Counted from the first letter of the stretch, positions 7,863-17,607 are shown. The stretch: 64,000 nucleotides of DNA from Janthinobacterium rivuli (GCF_009208735.1 NZ_WFLJ01000025.1:1-64000); one strand, 5' to 3'. Notes: a model not told the origin generated them from the letters alone. Program-made: numbers and translations.

Positions 7863-9058
7863 ATTTTCGGCACGGGCTTGACGGGTTCCACGGGAGCGAC
7901 CGGCGCCACCAGCGGCAGGCGCGAGTCGCTGGCCGGCAATGGCCGGTTCATCAAGCCGGGATTCAGGGCCGCATTGTTCAGGTTATACGCGGCAATGGCC
8001 GCCGCCACGGACGGGTCTTGCGAAGACGGCAACGGCACGGCCATGCCCGCCGCCTGTGCGGCCAGCTGCTGCGCCTGCGCATTGTCCTGCGCCAGCGGGG
8101 CTTGCGCCGTCGCCAGGCCCGCATCAGCTTGCCCCAGCGACGCGCGCGCCTGCACCTGGGCCGCGCGCGCGGCTTCCTCCTGCTGCGCCAGTTGCTCGGT
8201 ATTCATGCGTTCGCTGTCGATGCGCAGGGCATCCACGCGCTGGCTGTCAGCCCGCTGCGCCTGCAGATCCACATTCAGCTCTTCCGCTTCCAGCTGCTGC
8301 TGCAATTCCAGCTGCCGCTGTGCAATAGCGGCCGTTTGCGGCGGCGCCGCGTCGACGACATGCGGCTGCGCGGCTTGCGCGGCGCTCGATGGCAATGTTT
8401 CGCCCGTCAAATCCGCTTCGACCACGGCCGCCAGCGGCGCGACCTGCTGCCGAGCCAGCACGGCGCCCACCTGCGCCAGCACGTCCGTTCCCTGCTGCAA
8501 GGCGTCCAGCGTGGCACGGCTGTCGGCCGCATACGCGGCTTGCAAAGTTACCGGTTCGACATTTTCATTGCGCAAATCGATGCCGATGCGCGCCAGGCCC
8601 GCCTGGGTCAGCAAGTTGCCGTCCTGCGCCAGCGCGGCCGCCGTGTTCGTGGTGCCATCGCCCGACAGCAAATCGTAGCGCTGCGCCAGGCTGCCCGGCG
8701 TGTCGCCGGCCGTGGCCAGCTGGCTGGCATCGATGCCGCTCGTTTGCAGCTGGGCGAACGATTCCGTCAGCTGCCGCGCCAGCGCCAGCAAGTCGTCATT
8801 GACGTTCACGGGGGTAGTGGCCGCCCTGGCCTCGTCCGTGGCTCCCTGCAGGGCCAGCAATTGCCGGCGCGACAAGGCCACGCCGGACAGGAACTGGCCC
8901 AGCGGGGAGAGGTCGACCTGTGTCGAGGACACAATGGCAAGGGCCGCCGCCGCGCCGGAAGCCGGCACGGGCAGCGCTGGCGCCAGCGGCGCGGTCTCGC
9001 CCACGCGTGACGTGGCCGGAATGGTGTTGGGCACGGTTGCGCGCGAAATCGGGTCCAT
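7859..9058 (-). CDS. Hypothetical Ala/Gln-rich protein inserted in the riboflavin gene run
   Basis: This 399-residue protein is not recognised. It has no signal peptide or membrane segment. The N-terminal half (about residues 45-200) has a mixed composition that could be folded, including STQVDLSPLGQFLSGVALSRRQLLALQ. The second half (about 205-340) is very rich in Ala and Gln with heptad-like spacing and likely forms coiled coil. The tail is Pro/Val-rich. It starts 102 bp after ribE and ends before ribB, so it may be cotranscribed with the riboflavin genes, but nothing in it suggests a role in that pathway. Confidence 0.75.
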   Translation of the reverse strand: MDPISRATVPNTIPATSRVGETAPLAPALPVPASGAAAALAIVSSTQVDLSPLGQFLSGVALSRRQLLALQGATDEARAATTPVNVNDDLLALARQLTESFAQLQTSGIDASQLATAGDTPGSLAQRYDLLSGDGTTNTAAALAQDGNLLTQAGLARIGIDLRNENVEPVTLQAAYAADSRATLDALQQGTDVLAQVGAVLARQQVAPLAAVVEADLTGETLPSSAAQAAQPHVVDAAPPQTAAIAQRQLELQQQLEAEELNVDLQAQRADSQRVDALRIDSERMNTEQLAQQEEAARAAQVQARASLGQADAGLATAQAPLAQDNAQAQQLAAQAAGMAVPLPSSQDPSVAAAIAAYNLNNAALNPGLMNRPLPASDSRLPLVAPVAPVEPVKPVPKI

Positions 9059-9160
9059 GGTCAGCCTCCCCTGCGGAAAGCTTCATAGTATGCGCGTCTG
9101 CAAGAAAAGCAACACACGCCTGGCAAGGAGGAGGTGTTGCCGTATCCAGTTCTACTTATA

Positions 9161-9796
9161 TCAGGCGGCAGCCTTGTCCAGGGACAGCATGCGCTCGACA
9201 TAGCGGGCGATCAGGTCGATTTCCAGGTTGACCTTGCCACCAACCGTCAAGTGTTTCAAGGTCGTCATGGCGATCGTGTGCGGAATCAGGTTGATCGAGA
9301 AGCGGCAACCGTCGGCGGCACCCGCGCCCAGGTCTTCCACGCGGTTGACGGTCAGGGACACGCCATTGACGACGACGGACCCCTTGAAGGCCAGGTATTT
9401 CGCCAGTTCGCGCGGCGCTTCGACGACCAGTTCCCACGATTCGCCCACGGCTTCAAACTTGCGCACGGTGCCCAGGCCGTCGACGTGGCCGGACACCAGG
9501 TGGCCGCCCAAGCGCTCGGCCAGGGTCAGGGCTTTTTCCAGGTTCACTTCCGTGGTGGTATCGAGGCCCACGGTGCAATTGAGGCTTTCGCGCGAGACAT
9601 CGACGGCAAAGCCCGTGTCCGATTTTTCCACCACCGTCATGCAGGCGCCATTGATGGCGATCGAATCGCCCAGGGCCACGTCGGCCAGCGGCAAGCCGCC
9701 TGCGTGGATGTTCAGGCGCACGCCTGCATCGAGGCCGCCGTCGAGCGGCTGCACGGTTTCAATCTTGCCAATGGCGGCAACAATTCCTGTAAACAT
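9161..9796 (-). CDS. ribE: Riboflavin synthase, alpha subunit
   Basis: It dismutates two molecules of 6,7-dimethyl-8-ribityllumazine to riboflavin and the pyrimidine precursor. The 211-residue protein starts MFTGIVAAIGKIE, the standard N-terminus, and shows the tandem lumazine-binding domains. Domain 1 includes GDSIAINGACMTV and SRESLNCT; domain 2 includes GHLVSGHVDGLG, KGSVVVNGVSLTVN and NLIPHTIAMTTL. It follows ribD by 30 bp in the same direction, so the two are almost certainly cotranscribed. Confidence 0.96.
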   Translation of the reverse strand: MFTGIVAAIGKIETVQPLDGGLDAGVRLNIHAGGLPLADVALGDSIAINGACMTVVEKSDTGFAVDVSRESLNCTVGLDTTTEVNLEKALTLAERLGGHLVSGHVDGLGTVRKFEAVGESWELVVEAPRELAKYLAFKGSVVVNGVSLTVNRVEDLGAGAADGCRFSINLIPHTIAMTTLKHLTVGGKVNLEIDLIARYVERMLSLDKAAA

Positions 9797-9826
9797 GGAG
9801 CTAACCTTATAAAAATGATGAAAGTA

Positions 9827-10927
9827 TTAATTGCGCTGGGCGAATCTTGCAAGGATACGCACATCTTCGCCCACTTGCTGAACCTGGTGAAATTGCAAAG
9901 TGCGCTGCTGCTTGATATCCGTCAAGGCGGGCAAGGCAAACATGCCTTGCGCATCGCCCAGCAAGGTGGGCGCCAGGTAGACCAGCAGCTCGTCGACGCA
10001 ACCTTCGCGTATCAGCGAGCCGTTCAGCCTGGTACCGGCCTCGACGTGGACTTCATTGATTTGCCGGCGCCCCAGTTCCAGCATCAGCGCGGCCAGGTCG
10101 ACCTTGCCGGCCGCGTTCGGCAACAGGATGACTTCCGCGCCCAGGGCGCGCAGCTGCGCCTCCTTTTCCGGGTTGGCGACGGCGGCGACGATCCACGTGC
10201 CGCCGCCCTGCAGGATGCGCGCGTCGAGGCTGATGTCGAGCCGGCTGTCGACGACGATGCGGCGCGGCTGGCGCGGCGTCTCGACGGCGCGCACGTTCAG
10301 TTGCGGATCATCCGCCTTGACGGTGCCGATGCCCGTCAGGATGGCGCAGGCGCGCGCGCGCCAGGCGTGGCCGTCGGCACGCGCTTGCGGCCCCGTGATC
10401 CACTGACTCTGGCCATTGTGCAAAGCCGTCATGCCATCCAGGCTGGCCGCCGTTTTCAGGCGCACCCATGGCTTGCCGCGCTGCATGCGCGAGAAGAAGC
10501 CGATATTCATTTCATATGCCTCGTCGGCCAGCACATCCGTCGTGACGGCGATGCCGGCCGCTTGCAGCTTGGCCAGTCCCTGCCCCGCCACCAGCGGGTT
10601 CGGGTCCGTCATGGCGGCCACGACGCGTCCCAGCCCCGCGCGCACGAGCGCATCGGAACAGGGCGGCGTGCGGCCATGGTGATTGCACGGCTCCAGGGTG
10701 ACGTAGGCCGTGGCGCCGCGCACGTCGTTGCCGCGCGCGGCCGCGTTGGCCAGCGCTTGCACTTCGGCATGATCCTGCCCGGCCGCCTGCGTCACGCCGG
10801 CGCCGATCACCTGGCCATCCTTGACGATCACGCAGCCGATGCGGGGATTGGGCGAGGTCGTGTACAAACCGCGCGCGGCCCATTCCAGCGCCAGGCGCAT
10901 GCCATCGATATCGTTGAGTATTTCCAC
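9827..10927 (-). CDS. ribD: Bifunctional diaminohydroxyphosphoribosylaminopyrimidine deaminase / 5-amino-6-uracil reductase
   Basis: It performs the second and third committed steps of riboflavin synthesis. The deaminase half shows the zinc site HAEVQAL and PCNHHGRTPPCSDAL; the C-terminal half is the NADPH-dependent reductase with WITGPQARADGHAWRA and GGGTWIVAAV. I chose a GTG start at 10927 (VEILNDIDGMRLALEWAARG), 36 nt after the upstream fimT stop and behind an AAGAAG site. The in-frame ATG at 10900 is possible, while longer reading would overlap fimT. Product about 366 residues, the normal size. Confidence 0.93.
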   Translation of the reverse strand: MEILNDIDGMRLALEWAARGLYTTSPNPRIGCVIVKDGQVIGAGVTQAAGQDHAEVQALANAAARGNDVRGATAYVTLEPCNHHGRTPPCSDALVRAGLGRVVAAMTDPNPLVAGQGLAKLQAAGIAVTTDVLADEAYEMNIGFFSRMQRGKPWVRLKTAASLDGMTALHNGQSQWITGPQARADGHAWRARACAILTGIGTVKADDPQLNVRAVETPRQPRRIVVDSRLDISLDARILQGGGTWIVAAVANPEKEAQLRALGAEVILLPNAAGKVDLAALMLELGRRQINEVHVEAGTRLNGSLIREGCVDELLVYLAPTLLGDAQGMFALPALTDIKQQRTLQFHQVQQVGEDVRILARFAQRN

Positions 10928-10962
10928 GGGCTTCTTTGAGAGTGAGTGATAGCTGAGTCGGC

Positions 10963-11532
10963 TTACGAACTGTCGGCCACGCCGCTGCAATTGGCCGCTT
11001 GCAGCTGCGGGTCGCACACGCGCACCCGCCCCAGCATGTTGATTTTAATATGGCGCACCTGCTTTCCCAAAGCCAGGGACAAGGTACCCCAGCGCGCCGC
11101 CAGGCTATTGGTCGCGCTGCAACTGCGCCCTGCGCCATTGTAGGCGATATAAAACGGCGCCGTGGCCGAGGAAAACGCGAACTGGGCCGTGATGCCTGCC
11201 GGCAGCGGTCCCTGGCGAAACAGCAATTCATCATCGCCATCGAAGGCCAGGTTGGCATTGCGGTCGATAAAGACCAGCCAGCCCGTGCCCCAGTCCATGC
11301 CACCGGGTCCGGCCGGCATCAACAGTACGCGCTGCCCGCGCGCCATCGCCTGCGCCCGTGTCAATTCGATGGCCGAGAACAAGTCCGTCGCCGCCGCGCG
11401 CACCTGCTGACGCGCCAGCACCTGCTGCAGACTGGGCATGGCGGCGGCCGTCAACAGCGCGGCCATCGCCAGCACGGCCAGCAATTCGAGCAAGGTGTGC
11501 CCTGTCCGGCCCGAATGCTTGCGCGTGCTCAT
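10963..11532 (-). CDS. fimT: Minor pseudopilin of the GspH/FimT family
   Basis: This is a minor type IV pilin-like protein, probably part of the priming complex for pilus assembly. The 189-residue protein has a short basic leader, a prepilin cleavage site G^HTLLELLAVLAM with Glu at +5, and a single hydrophobic helix. The GspH-type globular domain has SAIELTRAQAMARGQRV and later cysteines. Residue +1 is His rather than the usual Phe. It is last in the pilV-W-X-Y1-E-fimT order, starting 3 nt after the preceding stop; in Pseudomonas fimT comes first. Confidence 0.85.
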   Translation of the reverse strand: MSTRKHSGRTGHTLLELLAVLAMAALLTAAAMPSLQQVLARQQVRAAATDLFSAIELTRAQAMARGQRVLLMPAGPGGMDWGTGWLVFIDRNANLAFDGDDELLFRQGPLPAGITAQFAFSSATAPFYIAYNGAGRSCSATNSLAARWGTLSLALGKQVRHIKINMLGRVRVCDPQLQAANCSGVADSS

Positions 11533-11535
11533 GGC

Positions 11536-12036
11536 TTAGGGCCAGCAATGGCTGGCCGGGCCGCTGCTGCCGCGCTGACCCGTGCTATTCAGGGACAGGA
11601 CTCCGCAATCGGCATCCTGGAACTGCGCATCGACCTTGGACGTGCCCGGCATGGCGCGCAACAGCACGCATTGCCCGATCGCCAGGCCGGGACAGGCCAG
11701 CGCCTCGATTTCATACGCGCTGCCGGCCGCGCCCCCGTCGCCGGACCACCATGGAAACTGCTGCGCCAACTGCGCCGGCGACGCCGAGGAAAAGGCCAGA
11801 TAGCGGTTGTTTTGCGAATAATAGCGCTCCTGCTGCTGCATCAGCCGCAGCAGGGCAGCCTGCCCCTGCACCCGCTTGGCGCGCACGATATGGGCGTGAT
11901 AAGCGGGCACGGCCAAGGCCAGCAACAGACTCATGATCGCCAGCACGGCCAGCAGTTCGATCAGGCTGAAGCCCAGGGTGACGGCAGGGGTGCCGCCGTT
12001 TGCAGCGGCCCAGTTCCGCCTTGCCAGCGCGCCCAT
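11536..12036 (-). CDS. pilE: Minor type IV pilin PilE-like
   Basis: The prepilin signature G^FSLIELLAVLAI occurs after a rather long leader of about 22 residues, and Glu+5 is present. It continues into the pilin helix and a globular part with RLMQQQERYYSQNNRYL, typical of PilE. Paired cysteines (ALACPGLAIGQC and DADCG) fit a C-terminal disulfide loop. It follows pilY1 by about 90 bp. The product is 166 residues and is expected to sit in the inner membrane until cleaved by PilD (not in the window) and used in pilus priming. An internal start shortening the leader is possible. Confidence 0.85.
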   Translation of the reverse strand: MGALARRNWAAANGGTPAVTLGFSLIELLAVLAIMSLLLALAVPAYHAHIVRAKRVQGQAALLRLMQQQERYYSQNNRYLAFSSASPAQLAQQFPWWSGDGGAAGSAYEIEALACPGLAIGQCVLLRAMPGTSKVDAQFQDADCGVLSLNSTGQRGSSGPASHCWP

Positions 12037-12124
12037 GCAACCTCCCCTTTTTCAAAAAGCGCCAGCCGATGCGCCGCACCGGCCTTCGTTGCGTTAACTT
12101 TCGGCACACCACCCATAGTCACGC

Positions 12125-15100
12125 CTATTTTTTCTTGGCCGCCTCGTGCAATTCGCGCCAGTTCGCCACTTCGCGCCAACTGAGGCGCCGGGCCGGCAGC
12201 GGCGCGCTGACAACCTTGAGCCCTGCCCCGCTGGCCGCGCCGGGCAAGCCAGGTTGCAGCACGGCCAGTTCCTTGCGCCCCTCTGCCCGCCCTGCCGCCG
12301 TCGCGGCACCCACCGTGCTGTTCAATTCCAGCGCCAGCGGCGGCGCGCGCGCCAGGCCATCGAACAAGCGCCCCGTCTGCGCGCCCGCCTGCACGACACC
12401 GGCGCCATCGGCGGCAAAGCCGCTCAGCACATCGAGCACGTACAGGCGCGTGGCCGGCTTGGCGCAAGGGTCACGCCCGGGCAGGACGGTATTGAACAGC
12501 ACCTTGCCGGCGGCCAGCACGGGACTGTTGATGCTGCGTTCGCCCGTCTGTGCGGTATTAAGGAAATCGAGGTACCAGCCGCGCATGGCGTCGCTGCCCG
12601 TATAGCGCAGCTCGGCGCCGTCGACACGCACGCCACCGGCCGCCTCGCCCAGGCTGCGCTGTTCCAGGTCGGCCCGGCTGCGCGTGGGAGATGACTTGCG
12701 CACATCGTCGTGCACGGCGTAAAACGACTGCGACAGGAAAGCGGCAGGCCAGGTATCGGCCGCTTCGACCAGTTTGCCCGTGCCGAACAGCAGCAGATAA
12801 CCGCCGCCGGGCGCATACGCCACGTTCAGTTGCTGCGTCACGGGCTGGCGCCGGCCCTGCGCATTGCGCGCGACAAAGACGAGCTTGCGCCCCACGCCAT
12901 CCTTCCACGGCGGACCGCCCGCCATGTCGAAGCGCCAGATGTTGCCCTGCAAATCGCCCGCATACAGATACGCCAGCGCGCCGTCGCCGCCCGGCACCAC
13001 GGCGGGCGGGCCCAGCGCGTGGGGGATGGCATCGGCGCCCGCCTCCCCATCGCTTTCATGGCCATCGCCGCCGCTGGCCACGGGCACCTTGAGGCGGAAG
13101 TAATTACTTCCCAACACCCAGGGCGCGCCGGGCGCCTTGTCCAGCGCCAGCAGGAAGATGGCGGCGGCCGATGCAGGCGCCGTCGTGTCCTTGCCGTCGT
13201 CCACATGGTTGTTGTAGCCACTGGCGACGACGGCAAAATCGCGGTAGGCCAGTACGCCCTCTTTGCCGCCCATGTTGATGCGGGCAAAGGCGGGCGGCGC
13301 GCGCACATTGCCCATCAGCTTGTCGTCGCGGTCCGTGAATTCCCACAGCGCCCCGTCTTGCGCGAAGCGCGCCGGGTCGGTGATGTCGAGCGCGAACACG
13401 CCTTGCGCCCCGCCGCCCATGCCCGACACCAGCACCGTCTTCCAATGTCCCAGCGCCAGCACTTCCGCCGTGGCCGCCGCGCCGTCAAGCAGCGGCCCGG
13501 GACTGTAGTGAGTGCTCGCAGCGACGGCCGCCGTGTGCAGCAGCGCTTGCGGCAGATAGGCAAACGCTTCGCTGCCCGTGCGCGCATCGAACGCATGCAG
13601 CAAGCCATCGTTGGCGCCCAGGTACAGCATTTTGCGCCGCTGCAGCTGGGCCTGGCGGTGCAAGCCATAACCGGCGCCCGGCATGCCCAGCCCCGGCGCG
13701 CCCACGTACAACAGATTGCCGTACGGTGACGCGCCCAGGCTGCCTGACCGGCGCCGCAGGAAGCCACCCGGCTGGCCCACCTCGCGCGTGCGCTGGCCCA
13801 GCAGATACGCCAGGCGCGCTTCCCCCAGTCCATCGCCGCCGTCGAAGGCGCCGCGCTGTTCCCCGTTGAGACGGCTCCAGGCCAGCGGCATCAGGGCGCC
13901 CTGGGCGTCGAGCGTGTAGACGGGGCGCAAGGGCGCGGGCGCGCCATCCGGCACGGACTTGTCCTGTCCACCGGCAGTCCACGATAGCTTGCCGGGAAGC
14001 AGTGTGCCATCGGCGCCCAACGCAAACGCGGTGCGCGACAAGGTCATGCCGCCATCGGCCAGGCGCATCCGCGTCTGGAACCAGTACGCTTCTTCCGTGC
14101 CGCTGTCCAGCGCCATCAGGGACGGGCCGGCGAGCGTCGCCGACACAGTGCCCTTGTCGGCGGCCGCAAAGGCCGCGCGCAATCCCCCGATCAAGGCGGC
14201 CGGATCGCTGCCGGGCAGGTAATGGGCGGGCCAGCGGCCGTCGGGGCTCCACTCCTCCAGCGCGCTGCCCGACATGCTCTTGAAGGGGGTGGCGTCGCCG
14301 TTCGCATCGAGAAAGCCGCCATATTTGGCCACCAGTGACAAGGGGGTGGCGGCGGAAGTGGCGGCTGATTCGCCGGCCGGGCCGCCCTGGCGCAAGTCGC
14401 CCGCATAGTGCTCGACCCTTGCAACACCGTCGTTCTTGCCGCCCGGACGCAGGGCCTGCACATGCGACCAGTAGGCCAGGCCCGCCGCATGGTAGCTGGC
14501 GCCGCCCGCCCCCTCGGCCAGCCATTCCAGCGCCGCCAGTTCCGGTCGTGGCGCGGGATTGCCCTGCGCGCCGCCGCTTTCCAGGGTGCCCACCGCATGC
14601 GTCCAGACCATCGCGTCCAACGGTGGCGACGCAAAGCCATCGGCGGCGCGGGCACGGTCGCCATTTGACGCGGGAGTCGCCGGGACATTGCCGGGCACGT
14701 AGCGGTCGACCGCCATGCCCGCATCGCCGAGGGTGACGATGCTGTGGCGCTGGCAATTGGCCGTTTGCGGGTCGCTCCACGCAATCACCACCGGCAAGCC
14801 GTCGTCAATGGCAGGAGGGGCCGTGACGGGCGGCACCACGGCGCTCGCTTGCCGTCCCTGCAGGTAGCGCAACGATTCGTACAGCAATTCGGCCGTTGGC
14901 GCCGCGCTGGCGTACCTGCCGGGATGCCCGGCATTGCCGCGGCCCAGGCCATTGATGTAAGCGGTCACCCCGCCGCCAGGGCCCGCAGCTTGGGCCACCG
15001 TTGGCGCCACATATACGCCGGTGGCGGGATGCCACTCGACGTCGGCGTTGTCTTGCGGCAGATAGTCGGGCGCCGCCCAGCGTTGCCGCCCCACGTGGGC

Positions 15101-15982
15101 CAGCGGCGCGCGCAGCACGCCGCCATACACGGGGCCGGCGCCGGCGGGCACGCCATTCAGGTGAGCAAACACGCCCACCCGCACCCTGCCGCCATGGCGC
15201 TGCACGGCGCCCACGGGCTTGTAGTTCTTGCCATACGCCAGGCACAAGTCGTCGCGCAGCGGCCCCTCATCAGCGTCGCACACGCGCACGCGCGCGAGGA
15301 ATACGCCGTGCTTGGCGGCGGCACCGGGCGCGTCGCAATTGCCGGCCAGAGGCAAGCTGGCGTCGCCGAACAGCAGGCGGTTGCGGCAGGAAATGATGGC
15401 CAGTTGCGCCAGCGCAAACGGCGTCGCCGCCGCCACGCCGGCTTGCAAGACCTTGCGCGGGAAAAAGACGGGGTGGGCAAAGAAGTCGATGGGGCCGCCG
15501 GCATCGGGCAGGTAGGCGCGCTGCAGCACCGTCTTGCGCGCTTCGTCGACGACGCGGTCGCCGCCCGTCAGCGCATAGCGCACGATGTCGAGCATGCTGG
15601 TACTGGCCCAGTTGAGAAAGTTGCCGCTAAAACTATCGCCGCCGCAGCCGTGCAGCGCATCGGCCGGTTTCAGCACGGAGAAGTAAGCGGTCGCTACGCG
15701 CAAGTCCGGCTGCATGACGCCGTCCTTGCTGCGGTACGGATAGCTGTAGCACATGCGCGCATGAAAGTAGCCGAGGTACTCGCGCTGCGGCGCATAGTCG
15801 CCGCCATGCGCGGCAGCGGCCGCCGCATGCGTGAAAGACAGGTTGAGCAGCAGATTCGGCGGCACCCTCGCGCCATGCAAGCCCGCGTCGGCCCGCGCCA
15901 GCGTCACCGCGGGAGGGGCGGCGACGGCGGCGCATGCCAGACAAGCCAGCAGCAGCAAGCAGACGGACGCCAGCGCCCTCAT
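12125..15982 (-). CDS. pilY1: Type IV pilus tip/assembly protein PilY1
   Basis: A large secreted pilus-associated adhesin and priming factor of 1,285 residues. It starts with a signal peptide (MRALASVCLLLLACLACAA) and an N-terminal region with CYSYPYRSKDGVMQPDL. The C-terminal ~600 residues form a PilC/PilY1 beta-propeller with FALDITDPARF, LWEFTDRDDKLMGNVRAPP, VASGYNN and LYAGDLQGNIWRFDM. No clear VWA metal site was noticed in the N-terminal half. The ATG overlaps the pilX stop (ATGA, 15979-15982). The same frame is open upstream to 17203, but that part is a shadow of pilX and pilW, so the signal peptide sets the start. Confidence 0.9.
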   Translation of the reverse strand: MRALASVCLLLLACLACAAVAAPPAVTLARADAGLHGARVPPNLLLNLSFTHAAAAAAHGGDYAPQREYLGYFHARMCYSYPYRSKDGVMQPDLRVATAYFSVLKPADALHGCGGDSFSGNFLNWASTSMLDIVRYALTGGDRVVDEARKTVLQRAYLPDAGGPIDFFAHPVFFPRKVLQAGVAAATPFALAQLAIISCRNRLLFGDASLPLAGNCDAPGAAAKHGVFLARVRVCDADEGPLRDDLCLAYGKNYKPVGAVQRHGGRVRVGVFAHLNGVPAGAGPVYGGVLRAPLAHVGRQRWAAPDYLPQDNADVEWHPATGVYVAPTVAQAAGPGGGVTAYINGLGRGNAGHPGRYASAAPTAELLYESLRYLQGRQASAVVPPVTAPPAIDDGLPVVIAWSDPQTANCQRHSIVTLGDAGMAVDRYVPGNVPATPASNGDRARAADGFASPPLDAMVWTHAVGTLESGGAQGNPAPRPELAALEWLAEGAGGASYHAAGLAYWSHVQALRPGGKNDGVARVEHYAGDLRQGGPAGESAATSAATPLSLVAKYGGFLDANGDATPFKSMSGSALEEWSPDGRWPAHYLPGSDPAALIGGLRAAFAAADKGTVSATLAGPSLMALDSGTEEAYWFQTRMRLADGGMTLSRTAFALGADGTLLPGKLSWTAGGQDKSVPDGAPAPLRPVYTLDAQGALMPLAWSRLNGEQRGAFDGGDGLGEARLAYLLGQRTREVGQPGGFLRRRSGSLGASPYGNLLYVGAPGLGMPGAGYGLHRQAQLQRRKMLYLGANDGLLHAFDARTGSEAFAYLPQALLHTAAVAASTHYSPGPLLDGAAATAEVLALGHWKTVLVSGMGGGAQGVFALDITDPARFAQDGALWEFTDRDDKLMGNVRAPPAFARINMGGKEGVLAYRDFAVVASGYNNHVDDGKDTTAPASAAAIFLLALDKAPGAPWVLGSNYFRLKVPVASGGDGHESDGEAGADAIPHALGPPAVVPGGDGALAYLYAGDLQGNIWRFDMAGGPPWKDGVGRKLVFVARNAQGRRQPVTQQLNVAYAPGGGYLLLFGTGKLVEAADTWPAAFLSQSFYAVHDDVRKSSPTRSRADLEQRSLGEAAGGVRVDGAELRYTGSDAMRGWYLDFLNTAQTGERSINSPVLAAGKVLFNTVLPGRDPCAKPATRLYVLDVLSGFAADGAGVVQAGAQTGRLFDGLARAPPLALELNSTVGAATAAGRAEGRKELAVLQPGLPGAASGAGLKVVSAPLPARRLSWREVANWRELHEAAKKK

Positions 15983-16635
15983 GGCCCCGCTCCCGCCGCC
16001 TGTTTGCGATAATAAATTTGCAGCACGACTTGCGTGCTTTCCTGTGCGCCAAAACCCATGGCCGTGATGCGGTACACATAGCTTTGCGTGGCCAGGCCGC
16101 CAGCCACTGCCGTGGCCTGCGCGCCGGGCGGGTGAAACGGCAGCAGTTCGATGAGGTAGCGGGGTGGGCGCGACGGCAGGAAACCCTGCCCCGTCTGCAT
16201 GACGGCGCCCGTAAACTGACCATATGGCACGGCCCGGCTGCTCGCTTGCGCGCCATCGAGGTCCATGCTCAGCCAGAGCGCCGGCGCGTCCGGGGCCGCG
16301 GGCAGGCACAGACCCAGCGCGCCTCCCTCGCCGCAGCCATCCGCGAACCCTGCCGCACTGCCTGGTGCGAAGATGCCGCTGCGTCCCGGTGCGCCGGGCA
16401 ATCCTTCGATATCGTTCTGCGCATCCACCAATGCCTCCTCCGCCGCCTGAAACGCGATCTGCCGGTCGCGCTCGCCGCGCGCCGCCTTTTCGCCCTGCAA
16501 GGCCATCTGCGCCGCCGATATGCCCAGCAACAAGATGATCACCAGCAGGCACAGCACATACACGAGGGTGGCGCCACCGTGGCGGGCACGAGGTGAGCAC
16601 CACGGTATGCAACAGCGGACGCCCGCGCCGGCCAT
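15979..16635 (-). CDS. pilX: Minor pilin PilX
   Basis: This 218-residue minor pilin shows the PilX pattern: G^ATLVYVLCLLVIILLLGIS, followed by AAQMALQGEKAARGERDRQIAF and AAEEALVDAQNDI. Glu+5 is replaced by Tyr, in keeping with PilX/GspK-type pilins that sit at the top of the priming complex. The leader before the cleavage site is long (about 21 residues), so the true start may be internal. It overlaps pilY1 by four bases and follows pilW by 12 bp, so it is translationally linked to both. Confidence 0.87.
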   Translation of the reverse strand: MAGAGVRCCIPWCSPRARHGGATLVYVLCLLVIILLLGISAAQMALQGEKAARGERDRQIAFQAAEEALVDAQNDIEGLPGAPGRSGIFAPGSAAGFADGCGEGGALGLCLPAAPDAPALWLSMDLDGAQASSRAVPYGQFTGAVMQTGQGFLPSRPPRYLIELLPFHPPGAQATAVAGGLATQSYVYRITAMGFGAQESTQVVLQIYYRKQAAGAGP

Positions 16636-16647
16636 TGCGCCGCCCGC

Positions 16648-17607
16648 CTAGACCGGCCCGTTGCGCAACATGATGCTCGTCTGCGCCAGTTGCCGCAGTC
16701 TGGAACGCGTCGCGGCGGGCAAGGACGCGCGCGCGATGCGCACGCCCGTGTCGCCGGCGCCGTGCGCCTCGGCATACGCCTGGCCGAACAGGTCGAACTG
16801 CGCCGGCCCCAGTTCCGCCATCTTGTCGGCCTGGCCCGCCTCGCCATGCAACAGCAGCGCCACGCGCACGCTGGCCACGCGCTTCCAGTGCGTGCGCCGG
16901 TAAAAATCGCGCTGGCGCGCGGCCGCATCCGCTCCCGCCAGCACCAGCGCCGCATCGTAGGCATCGAGCGCGCTCGCGTTGACATAGCGGTTCGCCACGC
17001 CGTCGGGCGGCGTATCCGTGTCGAGGCCATACAGCACCTGGAAAGCGTCGACGCCGCGGATGACGGCGTCCGCGCCCCAGCCGTTCGCGCCACGGTATTT
17101 GCAGCGCAATTCCCCCTCGCCATCGGCGCCCTGGGCCACATAGAAAATGCTCCAGCCCCGCTGCGCCTCCGTTTGCGCGGCGCCCACGCCGAAGCCCGCG
17201 CAATTGAGCACCGAGCCATCGCCGCCCGCCTCCTTGCCGGCGCCGTAATAACGCAGGGCCAGCACGTCGCTGCCATACAGGGCGCCGGGCAGCGCGCCGC
17301 TGATGCCCTCGCTGTTCTTGCCCAGGCTGTGCGCGTCGAGCCCGGCGATATTCGCGCTGTCGTCATCGGCATGGGCGACGGGCGCGGCGCTGCTGTCCCA
17401 GTTCACGTAAGCCGTCTGGCGCACGGCGCGGGCGATGGTGTCGAGCGCATAGCGGCCATTGTCATCCAGGCGCGCACTGGCGGACTGGTCGCCATAGCTG
17501 CCGCTGGCCGCCAGCAACATGGTGCTGGCGGCCAGCATCAGCAGCGTCCCCAGCGACAGGGCCACCAGCAATTCGACCAGGCTCATGCCACGATGCCGGC
17601 CGTTCAT
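16648..17607 (-). CDS. pilW: Minor pilin PilW
   Basis: A 319-residue minor pilin with a leader MNGRHRG^MSLVELLVALSLG, including Glu+5 and the single hydrophobic helix. It is followed by a SARLDDNGRYALDTIARAVRQ segment characteristic of PilW, and a globular domain with few cysteines. The ATG at 17607 overlaps the pilV stop (ATGA, 17604-17607), which decides between this start and a longer in-frame reading into pilV. It is expected to act with PilV, PilX, PilE, FimT and PilY1 in priming type IV pilus polymerisation. Confidence 0.9.
   Translation of the reverse strand: MNGRHRGMSLVELLVALSLGTLLMLAASTMLLAASGSYGDQSASARLDDNGRYALDTIARAVRQTAYVNWDSSAAPVAHADDDSANIAGLDAHSLGKNSEGISGALPGALYGSDVLALRYYGAGKEAGGDGSVLNCAGFGVGAAQTEAQRGWSIFYVAQGADGEGELRCKYRGANGWGADAVIRGVDAFQVLYGLDTDTPPDGVANRYVNASALDAYDAALVLAGADAAARQRDFYRRTHWKRVASVRVALLLHGEAGQADKMAELGPAQFDLFGQAYAEAHGAGDTGVRIARASLPAATRSRLRQLAQTSIMLRNGPV

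Noticed and set aside
15983-17203. N-terminal extension of about 400 codons in frame with PilY1
   Set aside because: It overlaps pilX and pilW, which have clear prepilin signatures, and the PilY1 signal peptide begins at 15982.
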